A program made the position numbers and the translations under genes. Shown here piece by piece: positions 44,285-53,578 of a stretch of DNA of 64,000 nucleotides. Numbering within the stretch: position 1 is the stretch's first letter; each line of letters opens with the position of its first letter. The notes beneath the pieces are model-generated. The model did not search any database. It was given only the letters and a program-made list of their open reading frames with translations, and was not told where the DNA came from. Source of the DNA: Cellvibrionales bacterium UBA4451 (GTDB lineage Bacteria; Pseudomonadota; Gammaproteobacteria; Pseudomonadales; Porticoccaceae). The stretch covers positions 62,001 through 126,000 of the forward strand of contig DGPB01000009.1 of assembly GCA_002390285.1 (NCBI GenBank). The letters run 5' to 3'.

Positions 44285-45205
44285 TTACGATGAAATAAAT
44301 TCTTCTCGGTGTTCAAAAAGCTGTTCTGCGGTTAAGAGGAAGATACCGTGCCCTCCCCGCTCAAATTCCAACCACATAAAAGGTACATGTGGGAATGCCT
44401 CCTCCAGTGCAGTCGAGGAATTACCAACTTCTACCACCAGTATTCCTTGCTCGTTCAGGTGTTCCCCAGCTTCTAGCAACAACTGACGGGTAAAGTCGAG
44501 TCCGTCAGTACCTGATGCCAGGCCAATTTCAGGTTCATGGTGATATTCACGGGGCATTTCTGCTAGGTCTTCTGCATCAACGTAGGGTGGATTCGTGACA
44601 ATTAAGTCGAACCGACGTGATTCAAGTCCTGAAAACATATCCGAATGTACAGTACTGACTCGATTAACCAACTGGTGAAGGAAGATGTTTTCCTCAGCAA
44701 CAGCCAGTGCATCGGTTGAGATGTCACTCAACGTGACATTGGCATCTGGAAAATAGTGTGCGCAGGCTATACCGATACAACCACTACCCGTGCAGAGATC
44801 TAGAATGCTCTTTGGGAGCTTAACGAGCCAGGGTTGAAACTGTGCTTCAATTAATTCGGCAATAGGTGAGCGTGGGATCAGTACGCGCGGATCGACGTTA
44901 AATTTAAAGCCTGCGAACCAAGCTTCACCGGTAAGGTACGGCGCTGGCACTAATTCTTTAATACGTCGGTTAAATAAGCGCGTAATATCTGCTTTTTCTT
45001 CAGTTGAGAGGGGCTGCTCCAAAATAGTACTATCAGAATCCCAAGGTAGTGATAGTGAAAATAGTACTAAGGCAAGGGATTCATCCCAGGCATTGTCAGT
45101 CCCATGGCCAAAAAAGAGGCCCTCTTCATCAAACGTCTCTGCCCCACATCGAATAAAATCACCGATGGTTATCAGGTTTTCTGGCATCTTTTGCATGGCG
45201 TCCAT
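44285..45205 (-). CDS. prmB: Ribosomal protein L3 N5-glutamine methyltransferase PrmB
   Basis: SAM-dependent methyltransferase that modifies a glutamine of ribosomal protein L3. The 306-residue protein has a helical N-terminal domain (LITIGDFIRCGAETFDEEGL), the SAM motif I ILDLCTGSGCIGIACAHYFP, and the catalytic NPPYVDAEDLAEMPREYHHE. NPPY with YVDAEDLA and position next to aroC distinguish PrmB from the release-factor enzyme PrmC. It diverges from folE with 79 bases between the start codons. Confidence 0.95.
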   Translation of the reverse strand: MDAMQKMPENLITIGDFIRCGAETFDEEGLFFGHGTDNAWDESLALVLFSLSLPWDSDSTILEQPLSTEEKADITRLFNRRIKELVPAPYLTGEAWFAGFKFNVDPRVLIPRSPIAELIEAQFQPWLVKLPKSILDLCTGSGCIGIACAHYFPDANVTLSDISTDALAVAEENIFLHQLVNRVSTVHSDMFSGLESRRFDLIVTNPPYVDAEDLAEMPREYHHEPEIGLASGTDGLDFTRQLLLEAGEHLNEQGILVVEVGNSSTALEEAFPHVPFMWLEFERGGHGIFLLTAEQLFEHREEFISS

Positions 45206-45284
45206 TGTAGCGGGACAACAGATAAATGGCTTTACGTTTCTGGCAGGCTCACGTACGGTTACGTACCCAAAACCACTACCTTTT

Positions 45285-45845
45285 ATGAGAATTATGTTGA
45301 ATACTTCTGATAGTTACACCCAGATTATTGAATCTACCGGCGAAGACATCTCTCGCCCTGGATTGGTGGATACACCAAAGCGTGCAGCCAAGGCATTTGA
45401 GTTCCTTACTCGTGGCTATCATGAAACCTTAGCTGAGGTGATCAATGACGCGCTGTTTCCTTCAGAATTCAGTGAAATGGTCATCGTTAAGGATATTGAG
45501 CTCTATTCACTTTGTGAACATCACTTATTGCCCTTTATCGGTAAATGCCATGTCGCTTACATTCCCAACGGTAAAGTGCTTGGGCTATCTAAAGTGGCTC
45601 GCATAGTTGACATGTTCGCTCGCCGCCTTCAAATCCAGGAAACACTGGTTTCTCAGATTGCCAATACCATTGAGGAAGTTACCGATGCTCAGGGTGTTGC
45701 GGTGATTATTGAGGCCAAGCATATGTGTATGATGATGCGTGGAGTAGAAAAACAGAACTCAGTAATGAAAACATCCTCAATGCTAGGCTCGTTCCGTGAC
45801 AACCAGGCCACCCGTAGCGAGTTTCTTTCACTGATCAATTGTTAG
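45285..45845 (+). CDS. folE: GTP cyclohydrolase I
   Basis: First step of pterin/folate synthesis, GTP to dihydroneopterin triphosphate. The roughly 186-residue product from the ATG at 45285 (or 183 from 45294) has the zinc ligands in SLCEHHLLPF (Cys and His) and KHMCMMMRG (Cys), and LGLSKVARIVDMFARRLQIQE. The frame is open upstream to 45093 but that part overlaps prmB on the other strand and shows no homology. This is the compact FolE isoform seen in Pseudomonas, shorter than the 222-residue E. coli enzyme. Confidence 0.95.
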   Translation: MRIMLNTSDSYTQIIESTGEDISRPGLVDTPKRAAKAFEFLTRGYHETLAEVINDALFPSEFSEMVIVKDIELYSLCEHHLLPFIGKCHVAYIPNGKVLGLSKVARIVDMFARRLQIQETLVSQIANTIEEVTDAQGVAVIIEAKHMCMMMRGVEKQNSVMKTSSMLGSFRDNQATRSEFLSLINC

Positions 45846-45925
45846 TCACTGATATCTATCCATTCAGCCTAGCCATTATGTGGCTGGGCCGAGCTTAGCC
45901 TTTAATGCCTCAGCCGTTATAACTA

Positions 45926-46381
45926 TCAGGGGTGAGTTAACCACTGCATCTCAGCACAGCCGCGACCAAAAGTGATGGTGTTCAGACAGGCAAGCGAGCT
46001 GGTGTCGATTGACCATCCTATCCCCGGCTTATCTGTCAGGTATTCTAGTATCTGGCCAATAAGTGGCTGATGACTGAGGAGTAATACTCGTTCGACATCA
46101 AGGGTCTCAACACAATATTCCACCGCATTAATATGACCTTCGGAGCGCAGAGCATCCTCAAAAAGCAATGCTTCCTGATAGTTTAGCGTATCCGTAAGTA
46201 CTTTAAGTGTCTGCCTAGCTCGAAGAGTTGGACTACAGAGCACAAGCTGTAGTTGAGACAACACATCAATATGTTGTTGCACCACTTGACGGGTGTCTGT
46301 TTCACCCTGGGCTGACAATGAACGCTCACCACAGGACGAATCATAAGGCGCGTCACCGTGACGAAATAAGTAAATAAGCAT
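45926..46381 (-). CDS. sixA: Phosphohistidine phosphatase SixA
   Basis: Small histidine-phosphatase-superfamily protein (151 residues) that removes phosphate from histidine-containing phosphotransfer proteins, shown for PtsN/NPr and ArcB in E. coli. Motifs: catalytic histidine in MLIYLFRHGDAPYD, arginine in CSPTLRARQTLKVL, and the second histidine in VLLLSHQPLIGQILEYL. It follows the DUF4389 gene by 11 bases and so belongs to the gpsA-DUF4389-sixA operon. Confidence 0.92.
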   Translation of the reverse strand: MLIYLFRHGDAPYDSSCGERSLSAQGETDTRQVVQQHIDVLSQLQLVLCSPTLRARQTLKVLTDTLNYQEALLFEDALRSEGHINAVEYCVETLDVERVLLLSHQPLIGQILEYLTDKPGIGWSIDTSSLACLNTITFGRGCAEMQWLTHP

Positions 46382-46392
46382 GAGAACCGCTG

Positions 46393-46812
46393 TTACGCAG
46401 TTTTATTGTTGTCTTCGTTTTTTGGCTCTTCCTCGGTATCGACAAATGTTGGAACGTCATCTAAATCTGAAGGTTCTTCAGTCGTTTCAGTTTCCACAAA
46501 TTCAGCTTCAATTATATCTCCAGCTGGTGGAGGATCAATTTCTGGCCAATCTGAAAATGGAAATGGCTTATCATCACTATTGAAGGTAAGAAATAGAAAG
46601 ACCTGATAGGACCACTTCGACGCACCCTGCCCCAGATCACGTAAATTATTATTACCATCGCCCATCACGAGCAGCAGAATAAATTGCAAGATGGCAACAA
46701 CCCAGATAACCATCCGAGCCACGACAGACAAGACCCCAAATAACACCATATAAAGCAGGCGAATCCAGGTATGAACATTCAGTAAATTGGTTTTTGTTTG
46801 TTGTTCCATCAT
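46393..46812 (-). CDS. DUF4389-family membrane protein
   Basis: A 139-residue protein with two hydrophobic segments in its first half (about residues 15-50: RLLYMVLFGVLSVVARMVIW, VVAILQFILLLVMG), a RDLGQGASKWSYQVFLFLTF block and a long acidic tail rich in Glu and Asp. This pattern fits DUF4389. Its start overlaps the gpsA stop by four bases. Function unknown; the conserved gpsA-DUF4389-sixA order may reflect an envelope or lipid link. Confidence 0.8.
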   Translation of the reverse strand: MMEQQTKTNLLNVHTWIRLLYMVLFGVLSVVARMVIWVVAILQFILLLVMGDGNNNLRDLGQGASKWSYQVFLFLTFNSDDKPFPFSDWPEIDPPPAGDIIEAEFVETETTEEPSDLDDVPTFVDTEEEPKNEDNNKTA

Positions 46813-47831
46813 TTTCCCACCGTAAATTCGACGTCAGTACTTTGTTCGGCCAGCATGAGGCCACTTAGTGCTTCTTGTACCGGCCGGTTATTAAACATGG
46901 TTTCATAGAGCGCGTTAACCAGTGGCATGTAGATGCCGAGCTGCTCTGCTTCTTCTTTGATGATACGGGTGGTATTGATACCTTCTGCGACCTGCCCTAC
47001 CTTTTGAGTCGCCTCATCAATTGAAAGCCCTTCTCCCAAAGCGTAGCCCACCTGGAAATTTCTGCTAAGTGGAGAGGTACAGGTTACATATAGGTCACCC
47101 ACTCCGCTTAAACCTAAAAATGTCATGGGGTTGGCGCCAAGGCTAGCAGCAAAGCGGCTCATTTCAGCAAGGCTACGAGTAATGAGTACGCTGACCGTAT
47201 TTTGTCCCATCTTCATTGATGCAGTCATGCCTGCAGCAATGCCATAAATATTTTTGAGGGCACCGGCGAGCTCTACCCCAAAGCGATCATGATTAGCATA
47301 CACTCTAAAGTATTTAGAGCTCAGTAGTGTTTGGACCTCTTTACAAAGGGAATCGTCGGCACTCGCCACAACCGTCGCTGTAATGGCTTTCTGGGCTATT
47401 TCTTTCGCTAAATTTGGACCACTGATGACACCCACTCGAGCCTGGGGCAATTCATCTTCCAAGATTTCACTCATTAATTTAAAGGTGTACGCCTCAATAC
47501 CTTTAGCGGTACTAATAACCTTGGTTCCTGGAGCTATATGAGCGCTGGCCTGTTGAGCCAACTTGCGGAAGGCTTTACTGGGTACAGAAAAAAATACGGC
47601 CTCACGATCTTCAAGGCACTCTTCTAGATTGGAGGAAAATTGAAGGGAAGGCTCAAGCTGGTAACCAGGAAGGTACTGTGAGTTTTCACGGGTTCGATAA
47701 CACTGCTTAGCATTTTCTTCATCACGCATCCATAGAACAACATCGTGGCCATTGGCGGCAATCATATTTGCGATGGCAGTACCAAAACTGCCACCACCGA
47801 GTACTGCTATGCGCTTTGTTACTGCCATCAC
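46809..47831 (-). CDS. gpsA: NAD(P)-dependent glycerol-3-phosphate dehydrogenase
   Basis: Makes glycerol-3-phosphate from dihydroxyacetone phosphate for phospholipid synthesis. The 340-residue product has the Rossmann motif IAVLGGGSFGTAIANMIA, KGIEAYTFKLMSEIL, and the catalytic lysine segment ELAGALKNIYGIAAGMTAS, plus LSGVGDLYVTCTSPLSRNF. Two ATGs, at 47831 and 47828, are adjacent. First gene of the three-gene set ending with sixA. Confidence 0.96.
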   Translation of the reverse strand: MMAVTKRIAVLGGGSFGTAIANMIAANGHDVVLWMRDEENAKQCYRTRENSQYLPGYQLEPSLQFSSNLEECLEDREAVFFSVPSKAFRKLAQQASAHIAPGTKVISTAKGIEAYTFKLMSEILEDELPQARVGVISGPNLAKEIAQKAITATVVASADDSLCKEVQTLLSSKYFRVYANHDRFGVELAGALKNIYGIAAGMTASMKMGQNTVSVLITRSLAEMSRFAASLGANPMTFLGLSGVGDLYVTCTSPLSRNFQVGYALGEGLSIDEATQKVGQVAEGINTTRIIKEEAEQLGIYMPLVNALYETMFNNRPVQEALSGLMLAEQSTDVEFTVGK

Positions 47832-47884
47832 TGGGTTTCGATGTTGTCTATGTGGTGATTATAGGGCTATTGATAGGAATGTGG

Positions 47885-49783
47885 CTATGACATGCCCTCA
47901 AATAGTAGTTGGTTTAAACGCTTAACGAACAGGGCGGGATTGTCCAGTTGTTCTCCAGCCGAGAGTACCGCCTGATCGTATAATAGCTCAGCCAATTCAG
48001 CCGATTTTTCATCACCGGTCTCTTCACCGAGTTTTGCTACTAGCGGGTGAGTGAGATTCACTTCCAGCACAGGCTTATCTTCAGGAACGGGCTGACCTGC
48101 GGCCTCCATCATCTTGCGCATTTGGGGACTTAACGCATGTTCGGCATAGACGAGACAAGCTGGTGAATCAGTTAGTCTTCGGGTTTCGCGAACGCTGTCA
48201 ACGCGACCATTCAGGCAGGTCGTAATTTTTTCCATGACATTAGAGGCTGATTCAGAATCAGTTTCATCATCCTTCTCAGTCTTGCCCAAAACGGACTCAT
48301 CGAGCTCACCCTTGGTGATATCTTGTAACTGTTTACCATCAAATTCATAAAGGTGGGAGAGCGTCCACTCATCCAGGCGTTCAGTGAGTAACAGAACTTC
48401 GATGCCCTGTTTTTGGAATATTTCAAGGTAAGCACTGTTGCGGGCTGCCGTCAGACTATCAGCTACTAGATAGTAAATTTTATCCTGATCCTCTTTCATT
48501 CGAGAGATATAGTCAGCGAAAGAAGCTGACGGCACATCGCCCTCAGTTTTTGTGCTCGAATAGCGGAACAAGCCGCCAATACGCTCACGATTTGCAAAAT
48601 CCTCAGCTGGGCCTTCTTTTAGAACAGCACCAAATTCCGTCCAGAAAATGGTGTAATCATCCGGCGATTCCTTCGCCATTTTCTCCAACATATCCAGCAC
48701 TCGTTTCACCAATGCGCTACGGATACTATCAACCGCAGGGCTACCTTGAAGAATTTCTCGGGAGACGTTCAGTGGCAGGTCGCTGGAATCAAGAACACCT
48801 TTAATAAAACGTAGATATAGAGGCAAGAACTGCGATGCACTATCCATGATAAAGGTACGCTGGATATACAACTTCAACCCTCGAGACACCTCTCGATTTT
48901 GAAGGTCGAAAGGTGCATGGCTAGGTATATAGAGGAGACTGGTATAATCAAGCTTGCCTTCTACACGGTTATGACTCCACGTCAGAGGATCTTCGAAATC
49001 ATGGGATACATGCTTGTAGAACTCCCTATATTCCTCCTCATTGATATCTTTGCGTGGGCGGGTCCACAATGCCGTGGCGGTATTGAGAGCCTGATACTCG
49101 TCAACGCCCTTCTCTTGATCTTCACCTTCCTCGTCATGCTCTGTAGACAGTTTTTTAATCTCAATCGGGACGGCAATGTGATCTGAGTATTTCTTAATCG
49201 TGCTTCGAACCCGCAAATCGTTAGCGAACTCTTCCGCTTCTTCTTTTAAATAAAGAATAATAGTGGTGCCACGGTCGGCTTTTTCAATATCCTCAATCGT
49301 GTATTCCGCTTCTCCTTCACAGGTCCAGCGAACAGCTTGATCTGCAGGTAATCCAGCTCTACGGGTTTCCACAACCACCTTATCTGCAACGATAAAGGCA
49401 GAATAGAAACCTACGCCAAATTGCCCAATAAGCTGAGAATCTTTCTTCTGGTCACCACTTAGCCCCTCAAGAAATTGAGATGTGCCTGATTTGGCAATGG
49501 TACCCAAATGTTCAATGGCTTCCTCGCGGGACATACCAATGCCATTGTCATGAATGGTAATGGTACGAGCGGCAATATCCGCATCAATGCGTACACGAAG
49601 GTCTGGGGCATCTTCGTACAGAGCTGAATCAGCCAGCGCCTCAAAGCGGAGTTTATCTACCGCATCGGATGCGTTAGAGATCAGTTCTCTCAGAAAGATC
49701 TCTTTATTACTGTACAGCGAATGAATCATTAGATGCAGAAGCTGCTTTGCTTCTGTTTGAAAACCAAGGGTTTCGGTAGTCAT
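47885..49783 (-). CDS. htpG: Chaperone HtpG (Hsp90 homologue)
   Basis: ATP-dependent cytoplasmic chaperone. The 632-residue product has the GHKL ATP-binding domain: KEIFLRELISNASDAVDKLR, DNGIGMSREEAIEHLGTIAK, GQFGVGFYSAFIVADKV, and DRGTTIILYLKEEAEEF. The middle domain (FIKGVLDSSDLPLNVSREIL) and the C-terminal dimerisation domain follow. Length matches the family. The upstream gap to sucD (about 190 bases) includes the sucD terminator. Confidence 0.97.
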   Translation of the reverse strand: MTTETLGFQTEAKQLLHLMIHSLYSNKEIFLRELISNASDAVDKLRFEALADSALYEDAPDLRVRIDADIAARTITIHDNGIGMSREEAIEHLGTIAKSGTSQFLEGLSGDQKKDSQLIGQFGVGFYSAFIVADKVVVETRRAGLPADQAVRWTCEGEAEYTIEDIEKADRGTTIILYLKEEAEEFANDLRVRSTIKKYSDHIAVPIEIKKLSTEHDEEGEDQEKGVDEYQALNTATALWTRPRKDINEEEYREFYKHVSHDFEDPLTWSHNRVEGKLDYTSLLYIPSHAPFDLQNREVSRGLKLYIQRTFIMDSASQFLPLYLRFIKGVLDSSDLPLNVSREILQGSPAVDSIRSALVKRVLDMLEKMAKESPDDYTIFWTEFGAVLKEGPAEDFANRERIGGLFRYSSTKTEGDVPSASFADYISRMKEDQDKIYYLVADSLTAARNSAYLEIFQKQGIEVLLLTERLDEWTLSHLYEFDGKQLQDITKGELDESVLGKTEKDDETDSESASNVMEKITTCLNGRVDSVRETRRLTDSPACLVYAEHALSPQMRKMMEAAGQPVPEDKPVLEVNLTHPLVAKLGEETGDEKSAELAELLYDQAVLSAGEQLDNPALFVKRLNQLLFEGMS

Positions 49784-49928
49784 CGGTATTGTCTCTCCAA
49801 TCTCTTATTAAAACACTGGTAGGAAGGTGGGGCTGAATGACTGTATTTCAAGCGTTAGTATAAAAAAACTGGGTGATTAAATTTGTCGGGGCTTATTTCT
49901 GTCATAAAACGGGCCTGATTTCTGCCAT

Positions 49929-49959
49929 AAAAAAAGGGCGACCAAATGGTCGCCCTTTT
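49929..49959 (-). terminator. Rho-independent terminator of the suc operon
   Basis: A-tract, GGGCGACC, loop AAAT, GGTCGCCC, TTTT at 49929-49959, 17 bases beyond the sucD stop. A perfect eight-pair GC-rich stem with a T-run on the minus strand. Confidence 0.92.
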
Positions 49960-49976
49960 GATTGAGGATTCCAGCT

Positions 49977-50849
49977 TTACCAGCCAGTGATCTCCTTCAA
50001 CCCATTACCGATATCAGCCAGGCTGCGAACAGTTTTAACACCGGCATCTTCCAATGCGGCAAACTTCTCTTCAGCTGTGCCTTTACCGCCAGAAATAATG
50101 GCACCAGCATGGCCCATACGTTTACCCGCAGGTGCGGTAACGCCGGCTATATAGGAAACTACCGGTTTGGAGACATTGTCCTTAATAAAGGCTGCGGCCT
50201 CTTCTTCAGCAGTACCACCAATCTCACCAATCATGACGATAGCCTCTGTAGCTGGGTCATTCTCAAACATGGTAAGAATATCAATGAAGTTGGAGCCTGG
50301 TATGGGATCGCCACCGATACCAACACAGGTGGACTGACCAAAACCATAATCAGTGGTTTGTTTAACGGCTTCATAGGTCAGAGTGCCAGAACGAGAAACA
50401 ATGCCAACCTTGCCTGGCAAATGAATATGACCAGGCATAATACCGATTTTACATTCCCCTGGTGTTATGACGCCTGGACAGTTTGGTCCGATTAGGCGCA
50501 CACTCAATTCATCACATTTGACCTTACACGTAAGCATGTCTAGGGTAGGAACACCTTCGGTAATACAAACAATCAGTTTGATACCGGCATTAGCAGCTTC
50601 AAGTATGGAATCCATACAGAAAGGGGCAGGGACATAGATCACTGATGCTTCTGCACCGGTTGCCGCTACAGCATCAGCTACGGTATTAAATACGGGCAAT
50701 CCAAGGTGAGTACTTCCACCTTTACCTGGTGTCACGCCGCCAACCATTTTCGTACCGTATTCGATAGCCTGTTCAGAGTGAAAGGTGCCCTGCCCGCCAG
50801 TAAAGCCCTGGCAGATAACTTTAGTATCTTTATTTATCAGGATAGCCAT
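49977..50849 (-). CDS. sucD: Succinyl-CoA synthetase alpha subunit
   Basis: With SucC converts succinyl-CoA to succinate with substrate-level phosphorylation. The 290-residue protein has the CoA-binding CQGFTGGQGTFHSEQAI, the GIGGDPIPGSNFIDILTMFE block, the EAIVMIGEIGGTAEEEAAAF signature and the phosphorylated histidine in GHAGAIISGGKGTAEEK. The ATG overlaps the sucC stop by one base. Last gene of the operon. Confidence 0.98.
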   Translation of the reverse strand: MAILINKDTKVICQGFTGGQGTFHSEQAIEYGTKMVGGVTPGKGGSTHLGLPVFNTVADAVAATGAEASVIYVPAPFCMDSILEAANAGIKLIVCITEGVPTLDMLTCKVKCDELSVRLIGPNCPGVITPGECKIGIMPGHIHLPGKVGIVSRSGTLTYEAVKQTTDYGFGQSTCVGIGGDPIPGSNFIDILTMFENDPATEAIVMIGEIGGTAEEEAAAFIKDNVSKPVVSYIAGVTAPAGKRMGHAGAIISGGKGTAEEKFAALEDAGVKTVRSLADIGNGLKEITGW

Positions 50850-52018
50850 TACTTGTTGCCCTCCGCTGCTTTAACCACTTGCTGAGCGCCGTCTGTCAGG
50901 CTAGTTGCTGCAATAATATTCAATCCACTGTCTGCTAGGAGTTTGGTGCCGAGTTCTGCATTGTTACCTTCGAGTCTAACAACTACAGGCACGTCAACAC
51001 CTACTTCTTGCACAGCGCCAATCACACCTTCAGCAATCAGGTCACAACGGACAATGCCACCAAAAATATTAATAAACACAGCTTTAACTTTGTCATCTGA
51101 AAGGATGATCTTGAACGCTTCAACAACGCGTTCTTTGGTGGCGCCACCGCCCACATCAAGGAAGTTCGCTGGATCACCACCGTGGAGCTTAACGATATCC
51201 ATCGTACCCATAGCTAAGCCAGCACCATTGACCATACAGCCAATATTGCCATCTAGTGCCACATAATTAAGGTCCCACTGAGCCGCATGTGCTTCTCTAG
51301 CATCATCCTGTGATGGGTCATGCATCTCACGCAGCTTAGGCTGACGATAGAGCGCATTTCCATCAATATTGATCTTGCCATCAAGACAGTGGAGATCGCC
51401 GTCAGTGGTGATAACCAATGGATTAATTTCTAGCAGAGCCAAATCAAAATCATGGAATAGTTTTGCCAAGCCAAGGAATAGTTTGGTGAACTGCTTGATT
51501 TGCTTAGGATTCAAACCCAACTTGAAGGCCAGCTCCCGCGCCTGGTATGGCTGAGCGCCTGTCAGGGGATCAATGGTAGACTTAAGAATTTTTTCAGGTG
51601 TTTCTTCTGCCACTTTCTCAATTTCTACGCCGCCTTCGGTCGAGGCCATAAAAACGACTCGACGAGTGGATCGATCAATAACAGCACCCAGGTAAAGCTC
51701 TTGGTCAATATCACTACAGGGTTCTACGAGGATTCGGCTGACGGGTTGACCGCCAGCATCTGTTTGATATGTTACTAGGCGAGTTCCAAGCCACTGACGA
51801 GAAAATGCTTCAATCTCAGCCTTTGACGTTACCAGTTTGACGCCACCTGCTTTACCGCGGCCACCTGCGTGAACCTGAGCCTTAACAACCCAGCGATCAC
51901 CTCCGATAACATCAGCAGCAGCAATTGCTTCTTGAACAGTTTCTGCAGCCACACCTTCCGATACGGGAAGTCCGTATTCAGCAAAAAGCTGCTTTGCCTG
52001 ATATTCATGTAGGTTCAT
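50849..52018 (-). CDS. sucC: Succinyl-CoA synthetase beta subunit
   Basis: ATP-grasp subunit, 389 residues. Landmarks: MNLHEYQAKQLFAEYGLPV, VKAQVHAGGRGKAGGVKLV, LEINPLVITTDGDLHCLDGK, the GAGLAMGTMDIVKLHGG segment and the FINIFGGIVRCDLIAEG signature. It lies 85 bases downstream of lpdA. Confidence 0.98.
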   Translation of the reverse strand: MNLHEYQAKQLFAEYGLPVSEGVAAETVQEAIAAADVIGGDRWVVKAQVHAGGRGKAGGVKLVTSKAEIEAFSRQWLGTRLVTYQTDAGGQPVSRILVEPCSDIDQELYLGAVIDRSTRRVVFMASTEGGVEIEKVAEETPEKILKSTIDPLTGAQPYQARELAFKLGLNPKQIKQFTKLFLGLAKLFHDFDLALLEINPLVITTDGDLHCLDGKINIDGNALYRQPKLREMHDPSQDDAREAHAAQWDLNYVALDGNIGCMVNGAGLAMGTMDIVKLHGGDPANFLDVGGGATKERVVEAFKIILSDDKVKAVFINIFGGIVRCDLIAEGVIGAVQEVGVDVPVVVRLEGNNAELGTKLLADSGLNIIAATSLTDGAQQVVKAAEGNK

Positions 52019-52103
52019 AGTGATTCCTGTTTGCTGAACTTATTGAATCGATATAGGAAAAATCTTCCGGTCCAGCGGTACTTGGGAGCTTCCTGAAGCG
52101 CAA

Positions 52104-53546
52104 TTATGTTCGTTTTTTACGATTTGGAATATGTATCGCGTGACCATTAACAGCCAGAGCAGCCTCATGTACCGCTTCTGAGAGTGTGGGGTGACTAAAT
52201 ACTGTCATACCAATGTCCTCCGCTGTGGCACCGAACTCCATAGCAATAGCGATTTGCTGAACTAGGTCAGCAGCACTTGGGCCAATAATATGGCAACCAA
52301 GAATACGGTCAGTGTCCGCATCAGCAATCATTTTGACCATGCCATCAGTTTCGTTGGCAGCCAAGGCTCGACCACTGGCGATAAAAGGGAAGACGCCCAC
52401 GTTGTAGGATTCACCAGCTTGCTTGAGTTGTTCTTCGGTCTTACCCACAGCAGCAATTTCTGGGTGGGTATAGATGACATTGGGGATAATGTCGTAGTTC
52501 ATTTGGGTTTTTTGGCCAGCAATACGCTCAGCAACCATGACACCTTCTTCAGAACCCTTGTGGGCCAACATTGGTCCACGAACTACGTCGCCCACCGCCC
52601 AAACACCAGGGGCATTCGTTGCACACTGGTCATTAACAAAAATAAAGCCGCGCTCATCCAGGTTAACGCCGCAGTCTGGAGCTAACAAGCCCTCAGTAAA
52701 GGGGCTCCGCCCAACACATACAATCAGTTTATCGAAGGTTTCCTGCTCGTCTTTGCCATCGCTGTTTTGATAAGTGACGACAACTTCATCGCCTTCTACC
52801 TCACTACCTGTAACGCGACAACTGAGGCGAATATCCAAGCCTTGCTTGGCAAATATCTTTTTGGCGTCTTTCGCAATTTTCTGATCCAGTATTGCCAGAA
52901 AATCATCCATTGCCTCCAGTAGCACAACCTGACTTCCTAGGCGGTTCCAGACACTACCTAATTCGAGGCCAATAACACCAGCACCAATTACACCCAGTCG
53001 CTTAGGTATCTCGGTAAGCTCGAGAGCGCCAGTAGAATCAATGATGGTATTCCCATTGACTTGGGCCACGGGGATATTTATTGGCTGTGAGCCAGTAGCA
53101 ATAATCACATTTTCAGTGGTAAGTACCTGTTTATTACCATCGTGATCGGTATATTCAACCTGACGACCAACAAGGATCTTACCGGTACCAAATAATGAGG
53201 TGACGCCATTGATCTTGAACAATCCAGCAATGCCGTCGGTGAGTTGCTTAACAATGTTTCCCTTACGGTCAATCATTGCCTTCACATCAATACCGACATC
53301 AGCCACTTTAATACCGTGTGGGGCAAGATCAGTTTTGGTCTCATGGTACTTGTGAGAGCTGTCCAGTAATGCTTTAGAGGGTATACAACCGACATTGAGG
53401 CAAGTACCACCATTCACACCTTGCCCCTCAGCGTTAGTCCACTTTTCAATACAAGCTGTTTTCAGGCCAAGTTGTGCGGCTCTGATGGCGGCCACGTAAC
53501 CGGCTGGGCCGGCACCTATAACAATGACATCATACTTATCAGACAT
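52104..53546 (-). CDS. lpdA: Dihydrolipoyl dehydrogenase (E3)
   Basis: FAD enzyme that reoxidises the lipoyl groups of 2-oxoglutarate (and other) dehydrogenase complexes. The roughly 480-residue protein has the FAD motif YDVIVIGAGPAGYVAAIRA, the redox-active disulfide GGTCLNVGCIPSKALLDSSH, an NAD-binding GVIGAGVIGLELGSVW, and the C-terminal catalytic HPTLSEAVHEAAL. The ATG at 53544-53546 fits homologues; one at 53558 adds four residues. Inside the suc operon, so dedicated to the OGDH complex, although sharing with other complexes cannot be excluded. Confidence 0.97.
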   Translation of the reverse strand: MSDKYDVIVIGAGPAGYVAAIRAAQLGLKTACIEKWTNAEGQGVNGGTCLNVGCIPSKALLDSSHKYHETKTDLAPHGIKVADVGIDVKAMIDRKGNIVKQLTDGIAGLFKINGVTSLFGTGKILVGRQVEYTDHDGNKQVLTTENVIIATGSQPINIPVAQVNGNTIIDSTGALELTEIPKRLGVIGAGVIGLELGSVWNRLGSQVVLLEAMDDFLAILDQKIAKDAKKIFAKQGLDIRLSCRVTGSEVEGDEVVVTYQNSDGKDEQETFDKLIVCVGRSPFTEGLLAPDCGVNLDERGFIFVNDQCATNAPGVWAVGDVVRGPMLAHKGSEEGVMVAERIAGQKTQMNYDIIPNVIYTHPEIAAVGKTEEQLKQAGESYNVGVFPFIASGRALAANETDGMVKMIADADTDRILGCHIIGPSAADLVQQIAIAMEFGATAEDIGMTVFSHPTLSEAVHEAALAVNGHAIHIPNRKKRT

Positions 53547-53578
53547 ATTAAATCTCATTTTTATCAGTAAGTTACCGA

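Noticed and set aside
45093..45284. N-terminal extension of FolE
   Set aside because: It lies on top of the 5' part of prmB and has no similarity to FolE; the compact form matches Pseudomonas FolE.
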